Below are positions 59,785 through 64,000 of a stretch of DNA of 64,000 bases, one piece after another (position 1 is the stretch's first letter; each line of letters starts with the position of its first letter). The notes beneath the pieces are model-generated. The model was not told where the DNA came from. It worked only from the letters and a program-made list of their open reading frames with translations, and did not search any database. This DNA is from M55B144 sp964550615 (GTDB taxonomy: Bacteria > Bipolaricaulota > Bipolaricaulia > UBA7950 > UBA9294), in assembly GCA_964550615.1 (NCBI GenBank), contig CAZKAB010000001.1, positions 81,382 through 145,381 of the forward strand, given 5' to 3'. The translations under genes and the position numbers were made by a program.

Positions 59785-60936
59785 ATGGCGACAGAGACGC
59801 AACAGAAGACCTGGCGGCGAACCGGCCTCCTATTCATCGGGCACATGCTAAACGATGGCTATGCAAGCATCTTCGCTCCGTTGCTTCCGCTTCTGATAGG
59901 CCGATTGGGCCTTTCACTCACCATGGCCGGCATGCTGGGTACGGCACGCATTTTGATCAACTCTCTCGCCCAGCCCGGGCTTGGACATCTTGTCGACAAG
60001 ACACAACGGCCGCTGTTGGTGGTCATCGGCCCGTTCCTGACTGTGTGCGCAATGAGCATGATCGGCCGAGTAGGCAACTTCTGGCAATTGTTCATTCTGC
60101 TCGCGGTCGCCGGTATCGGCACCGCCCTATTCCACCCTGCAGCCGCTTCACTTGTCGCTGCCGGAGGTGGAAACAAGCGCGGACTGGTGATGGCCTTCTT
60201 CTCTGCCGGCGGCACGTTCGGCGGCGCATTTTCTCCGCTACTGATCGTAGCCTTTGTCGGAGCTGCCGGCCTCACACGCACGCCATGGTTGGTCGTGCCG
60301 GGACTTCTGGTACTGGCCGTTTTTGCCATTCCTCTTCGGCACACTATCCCCGCAAAAGAGAGGAACATCCCGGAAAAACTGAGTCTGCGGGCAATACCCC
60401 GCCCGCTCATTCTATTGTGGTGGGTGATCGTCCTACGCTCGACTACCGCTACCGCATTCGCCAACTTCCTTGCGGTTTTGGTTACGCAACGCGGCGGATC
60501 GGCTTTCGAGGGCGGTGCGGCGCTGAGCGCGTTCTTGATCACGGGCGCGGTAGGAGGATTCTTCGCCGGTAATCTTTCCGATCGCTTCGGGCGAAAGTCG
60601 GTGATGTTCTCCACCATTATCCTCGCAGCCCCGTTCTTGCTCCTATTCATCTATGGACCGGCGGATCTATCTTTGCTCTTTGCCGCCGCCGCCGGTCTGT
60701 TCATATTCTCTTCCACTCCCGTAGGGGTGGTGGCCGCACAGGAACTCCTCCCGGGGAAGACCGGCCTCGTGTCCGGATTAGTGATGGGACTTGCATGGGG
60801 TGTGGGAGGGCTAGTGCTTACGCCGGTCGGCTGGCTCGCAGACCGATACAGCCTTGCGTCAGTACTGACCGTCGTCGCACTCGTCCCATTCGTTGCCGCC
60901 GGACTGATCTTGTTCTATCGCGAGCAACGCCGCTGA
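59785..60936 (+). CDS. Major facilitator superfamily transporter, fosmidomycin-resistance (Fsr)-like
   Basis: A 383-residue 12-TM MFS protein. It opens LLFIGHMLNDGYASIFAPLLPLLI, the Fsr/YfmO-type first helix, and has GHLVDKTQRPLL (loop 2) and GNLSDRFGRKSVMF. Its likely role is drug or metabolite efflux. The start is uncertain: ATG 59785 follows the -10 by 10 nt, while ATG 59770 overlaps that -10; GTG 59761 is another option. It is divergent from the other MFS gene. No associated regulator is seen. Confidence 0.88.
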   Translation: MATETQQKTWRRTGLLFIGHMLNDGYASIFAPLLPLLIGRLGLSLTMAGMLGTARILINSLAQPGLGHLVDKTQRPLLVVIGPFLTVCAMSMIGRVGNFWQLFILLAVAGIGTALFHPAAASLVAAGGGNKRGLVMAFFSAGGTFGGAFSPLLIVAFVGAAGLTRTPWLVVPGLLVLAVFAIPLRHTIPAKERNIPEKLSLRAIPRPLILLWWVIVLRSTTATAFANFLAVLVTQRGGSAFEGGAALSAFLITGAVGGFFAGNLSDRFGRKSVMFSTIILAAPFLLLFIYGPADLSLLFAAAAGLFIFSSTPVGVVAAQELLPGKTGLVSGLVMGLAWGVGGLVLTPVGWLADRYSLASVLTVVALVPFVAAGLILFYREQRR

Positions 60937-60988
60937 TCCGGTATCGTCCCGACGGCCGCAGCAATGCCATTTGCTTGAATCCAGGCGC

Positions 60989-61921
60989 TTACCGAAGTGA
61001 TTCGCGCAATGCAAGGTGATCGGACAGCCACCCTCGAAGCGGCTCATCGATCGCGATGTCATCGACCACTCGCGGATCGAGTGATCTCTCATCGTAGGCT
61101 ATGCACACGACGTCGTTCAGGCGTCCGACGCGTCGATCTTCCGGCACTGACTGTTGCAGGTTGTAAGGATAGCTGTACTCCGGCGGCAGAATACGAATAC
61201 GCCCCGCATTGAAGGCAGCCAACACAACGCTCAGCGCCGCCTGGTGTAGGAACACCTGATGCTTCGCGTCCTGACATGCGTTCTTCTGAAACGCCCTGTC
61301 CGTGACCAGCCGATCGAACACGTCTTGCCATCTGCCGAACAATCCCACAATTGGATTTGCCGACAGGATGTGTGAGTTGTAGTACGCGCGGATCCGCTTT
61401 GCGTCGACAAAGGTCTCGACCGTGGTTTCGACATCCTCGATACCCACAGCCTCGCAGGCTCCCTTCCAGAACGGATCGAGAGGTTCTCCAGGCGGAATCC
61501 CCACATTTGTGATGTGCACCGGGCGCACGGCCACATCGGCCATACCGCCTACGGTGCTTGGATCGCCCAGTCGGAGCAGTATTGGCGGATTGATGACCAA
61601 GCATTCCGGCGCCATCCAGATCAACGATCGTACGGCTTGGTCGGCCATTCTTTCAGCTTGTGCACAGGCATGGACTTTGTCCGAGTATGGGTAATGTCCC
61701 ACTGTATCCGAAAGCTCCAACGGGAAAACGTCAATATCCTCTGACTCCAGGCCGACACAGGACTCGATCGCACCTTTCGTCGCGAACACCCAGATGGGGC
61801 AATGCCTGAGATCGCCAGCGAAAGCACGGATACTATCGGTAAGAACACGCGCATTCGCCCTTTCACGCGATGATCGCACCAATGTGACGAATACGGCCCG
61901 CTGGTCACATGCATCATTCAT
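60989..61921 (-). CDS. Glycosyltransferase-like protein of unknown function
   Basis: A ~310-residue soluble protein that I cannot name. The opening VFVTLVRSSRERANARVLTDSIRAFAGDLRHCPIWVF has the look of a GT-A nucleotide-sugar transferase, with conserved R/N and a central region with Asp-rich turns (ESEDIDVFPLEL). No DxD is obvious. MAPECLVINPPILLRLGD and NSHILSANPIVGLFGRWQDV may form the acceptor side. No transmembrane segment or signal peptide. The start is uncertain: ATG 61921 or TTG 61957. It converges with the MFS gene and diverges from the lipoprotein gene. Confidence 0.6.
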   Translation of the reverse strand: MNDACDQRAVFVTLVRSSRERANARVLTDSIRAFAGDLRHCPIWVFATKGAIESCVGLESEDIDVFPLELSDTVGHYPYSDKVHACAQAERMADQAVRSLIWMAPECLVINPPILLRLGDPSTVGGMADVAVRPVHITNVGIPPGEPLDPFWKGACEAVGIEDVETTVETFVDAKRIRAYYNSHILSANPIVGLFGRWQDVFDRLVTDRAFQKNACQDAKHQVFLHQAALSVVLAAFNAGRIRILPPEYSYPYNLQQSVPEDRRVGRLNDVVCIAYDERSLDPRVVDDIAIDEPLRGWLSDHLALRESLR

Positions 61922-62197
61922 TGCATTCACGTCCTGATCTACCCAGGGATATGGCAATCGTGTTTGCAGCTTATCATGGCGCGCGTTTCCAGGTCAAGTT
62001 AGCAGAGACGGCGGTTTCCACAGCCGATTCTCTGCAGGACGAGATGAACACAGTTATCGCCTGGGTTCGCACGATATCAGAAGCTACTTGACTCGCGTAA
62101 TAGCTATGATTACGCTTGTAGCGTGCATGCTGACAATCGCGCGCAGTATGCGGATCGCTCTAGCATCGAGAGTTGTGTCGCGTGAGGAGGGATATCG

Positions 62198-63052
62198 ATG
62201 AAACGTTGGTCGCAATTATCTTATCTCATGTTCGTCTCGGTAGTGATGATCTTCGCGCTTGTTGGCTGCGGCCCTCAAGGGACAACATCCAACACCCCAC
62301 AAGTTGCCGGATCGGACCCTTCCCCCACAGCAGAAGAACTGCCGGTTCCAACATCACCGGTGGCCTCATCAACCACGATCGAAACGGCGATAGACGAAGA
62401 GACTCCCAACAAGCCGGACGAGACCTCGTCGCCCCCGGAAGACGTGCCGGACGAACTCATATCTCGCTCCACAACGAGCCTGCAAGTGTTGTCGAGCTAC
62501 CGATACTCCGCCCTGGTCAGGTTTGAATGGACGGGCGAGGAGACTGTCCAGTCGGACTCAATCGAAATCTCGGGGGAATTCGTCTTTCCTAATCGCGAGC
62601 ACATAACCTGGACGAATACCGGCTTCGGGGAGCGGTTCGAGGTTATCCGCATCTTCGAGTCCGCGTGGTTGTTCGAGGACGGCACATGGACGGAAGTGCC
62701 TACACTCGCGGTCGAAGGGCTGATGCGCACCGTCATACTTTTCGCCCCGACCTACGCTTGGGAAAGCCTCGCCAGCAAGCTGGAGACCGCTTCTAGTTTC
62801 GTAGGCAACGAGGTCGTAAACGGGATCTCCGCGCTACATTACACATCAGATTACGCCGGATGGGAAGAGCGCTTCGGCGGAAGTCTACACACCGGCCACG
62901 GGGACATTTGGGTGGCGGAAGAGGGATTCCCGGTAAGATGCGTATTCACCGGCACGGGCACCGATGAGGAAGGGCACCAAGGCGGTTTCGAGTGGCGAAT
63001 GGAGATCACGGATGTGAACCAAGCGATCTCCATCGAGCCGCCTGAGATCTGA
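62198..63052 (+). CDS. Lipoprotein, LppX/LolA-like
   Basis: A 284-residue lipoprotein. A signal peptide with lipobox ALVGC (Cys ~24) is followed by a long low-complexity Pro/Ser/Thr/Glu linker (residues ~27-88) and a folded domain (YRYSALVRFEWTGEE ... WEERFGGSLHTGHGDIWVAEEGFPVRCVFTGTG), which resembles LppX/LprG or LolA-like lipid-binding beta-sheets. LspA is in this window. ATG 62198 follows GAGGAGGG. Its lipid or protein partner is unknown. Outer-leaflet or outer-membrane location cannot be told apart. Confidence 0.78.
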   Translation: MKRWSQLSYLMFVSVVMIFALVGCGPQGTTSNTPQVAGSDPSPTAEELPVPTSPVASSTTIETAIDEETPNKPDETSSPPEDVPDELISRSTTSLQVLSSYRYSALVRFEWTGEETVQSDSIEISGEFVFPNREHITWTNTGFGERFEVIRIFESAWLFEDGTWTEVPTLAVEGLMRTVILFAPTYAWESLASKLETASSFVGNEVVNGISALHYTSDYAGWEERFGGSLHTGHGDIWVAEEGFPVRCVFTGTGTDEEGHQGGFEWRMEITDVNQAISIEPPEI

Positions 63053-63158
63053 GCCTGCACTCAGAGGATTGTCGCTTTCTTAATCGCGAGCAATACAGAT
63101 CACTCTGAGTCAGTTCGTTCGACGTCCCCGATCACATTGTCGCTTGGCCCCGTGCCTA

Positions 63159-63737
63159 CTATGGCTCGCAATCGGGAGTCTTCTCATCTGCGATGTGAAG
63201 CGACTGATCGATAACTCGGAAGTCCTCAAACGCATAGCCCTGTGCTTCGAGGCGGGCAATGATCTGTGCAAGAGTATCATCCGGTAATGTCGGTGTTCGA
63301 CTGAGGATCCAGCCGTATTTGTACGATGGATGTCCGACCACAGCATATCCGTAGTCGGGCGCAAGGTCGATAATCCAGTAATCTCCGGCAAACAGCCAGA
63401 ACCCGAGGAAACTGACAAACGAGACCTTCAGCTTGGTCGGGCTGTCGGGATCGGCAACCCACGCGCGTCCGACAGCGACGTTCGGATTGCCATCCGCATC
63501 GTAGCATGTGTTCGTTACTTTGATCTGCCCGTTATCGAGAAGCGTGTACTCTGCCGTAGTACCTTGAATGCAATTTCGCTCAAAGCTCGTCGGTATGCTG
63601 GCGATCGAGTACCACAGCCCCATGTATCGCTCAACGTCTACCGAAGCGACGACAGTCGGCGCCGCATAACCGGCGACCGCAGAGAGACCGATCGCTGAAA
63701 TCATCACAATCACTGTCCTTATGGCACTCTTTTCCAT
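63159..63737 (-). CDS. Lipocalin (Blc-like), secreted
   Basis: A 192-residue lipocalin. Signal peptide (VIVMISAIGLSAVAGYA), then VDVERYMGLWYSIASIP (the GxW motif), AEYTLLDNGQIKVTNTCYD, GDYWIIDLAPDYGYAVVGHPS and YGWILSRTPTLPDDTL, all typical of the Blc/apolipoprotein D branch. Unlike Blc, no lipobox cysteine is seen. It would bind a small hydrophobic ligand in the envelope. ATG 63737 is chosen on AAGGAGGG; the TTG/ATG upstream is rejected. It is convergent with the lipoprotein gene. Confidence 0.93.
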   Translation of the reverse strand: MEKSAIRTVIVMISAIGLSAVAGYAAPTVVASVDVERYMGLWYSIASIPTSFERNCIQGTTAEYTLLDNGQIKVTNTCYDADGNPNVAVGRAWVADPDSPTKLKVSFVSFLGFWLFAGDYWIIDLAPDYGYAVVGHPSYKYGWILSRTPTLPDDTLAQIIARLEAQGYAFEDFRVIDQSLHIADEKTPDCEP

Positions 63738-63785
63738 TACACCCTCCTTCTTATCTGTAGACATTCATCATTCTACAGTAATCCA

Positions 63786-64000
63786 ATGACCGAAGGAAGA
63801 TGGCTTCAATCGCAGCTTGCTAGACTGCCTGACATCGCGAGTACCGTTGCACTATCAATCTGCAATGTGCCTCTTGTTGAACTGAGAAAGGAGGCCACCC
63901 GAGATCTCGCGCCCATTTTCACGAAAAGCGTCATCGACAACCATGCGCTCGCCGAGAGCGCTACGCCGATCCGAGTGTGCTGCTCTGAGACACGAACTTT
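63786..64000 (+). CDS. Possible gene running off the right edge
   Basis: From ATG 63786 a frame stays open to the window edge (71 codons; MTEGRWLQSQLARLPDIAS...). The opposite strand is also open for part of the same stretch, and no ribosome site or clear promoter precedes the ATG, so coding is uncertain. I do not recognise the protein. If real it diverges from the lipocalin gene. Confidence 0.3.
   Translation, partial: MTEGRWLQSQLARLPDIASTVALSICNVPLVELRKEATRDLAPIFTKSVIDNHALAESATPIRVCCSETRT

Noticed and set aside
59685..60572. A 295-codon plus-strand frame overlapping the MFS gene
   Set aside because: Out-of-frame shadow of the Fsr-like protein; Arg/His-rich.
61909..62091. 60-codon plus-strand frame before the lipoprotein gene
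   Set aside because: No ribosome site; overlaps the start of the divergent gene; no recognisable features.
1..64000. CRISPR arrays, insertion sequences, prophage or integrase genes
   Set aside because: No regularly spaced repeats, transposase or integrase signatures were seen on either strand.

Overview
The window is a compact, moderately GC-rich bacterial chromosome segment packed with housekeeping genes. I see no phage, transposase, CRISPR array or rRNA. Marks of a bacterium: tig-clpP, eno-ftsB, dnaE, dnaN, lspA-tmk, purA-ileS, rplM, SD-led genes and TTGACA/TATAAT-type promoters. Several genes have an archaeal or deep-branching flavour: a NosD-type beta-helix protein, a small double-CxxC zinc ribbon, an AbrB-PhoU protein, a DUF4129/MoxR/DUF58 cassette, an IleS2-type isoleucyl-tRNA synthetase and a long, Alu-domain-bearing SRP RNA. 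My best guess is an uncultured deep-branching lineage such as Bipolaricaulota/Acetothermia. This is an inference from gene style only, and a marker-gene tree would settle it.

Layout. 1-3.2 kb: end of a PadR regulator, then a three-gene iron/cobalamin-type ABC importer. 3.2-10.3 kb, minus strand: rqcH-M50 protease, then tig-clpP-Nudix-SDR-Eis-like acetyltransferase-small membrane protein. 10.3-17.3 kb: tRNA-Thr, a secreted C39-like protein, a SHOCT protein, tRNA-Ser directly followed by SRP RNA, the RNA-repair set thpR-archease-rtcB, and yvcK. 17.3-22.3 kb, minus: eno, ftsB, dnaE, yvcK. 22.4-26.7 kb: a peptide-type ABC importer (two permeases and a binding protein) interrupted by a divergent zinc-ribbon gene. 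26.8-31.7 kb: alaS facing dnaN, tmk and lspA. 31.8-37 kb: FAH-family enzyme, homoserine dehydrogenase, hot-dog thioesterase, facing M42 peptidase-amidohydrolase-MoaD-like. 37-42.9 kb: rhomboid protease, NosD-like protein, YhaM-like HD nuclease, PhoU-like regulator, aspS. 43-47.2 kb: DUF4129-membrane protein-MoxR-DUF58-membrane protein. 47.3-53.2 kb, minus: secreted modular surface proteins (PKD, VWA, repeated beta-sandwich and a shared C-terminal domain). 53.3-58.3 kb, minus: ileS, purA, rplM. 58.5-64 kb: two MFS transporters, an unrecognised glycosyltransferase-like protein, a lipoprotein and a lipocalin.

How things fit together. Protein quality control is concentrated at 6-10 kb (trigger factor, ClpP, RqcH, site-2-type protease). 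RNA repair (RtcB, archease, ThpR) sits just after tRNA-Ser and SRP RNA. The MoxR/DUF58 cassette converges on the surface-protein operon, and the two share a terminator region. A recurring signal is a -10 hexamer placed only 6-10 nt before an AUG with no Shine-Dalgarno sequence (5534, 24236, 37102, 59785), suggesting that leaderless transcripts coexist with SD-led ones. TTG and GTG starts are common in tightly coupled genes, and one permease may start at AUU.
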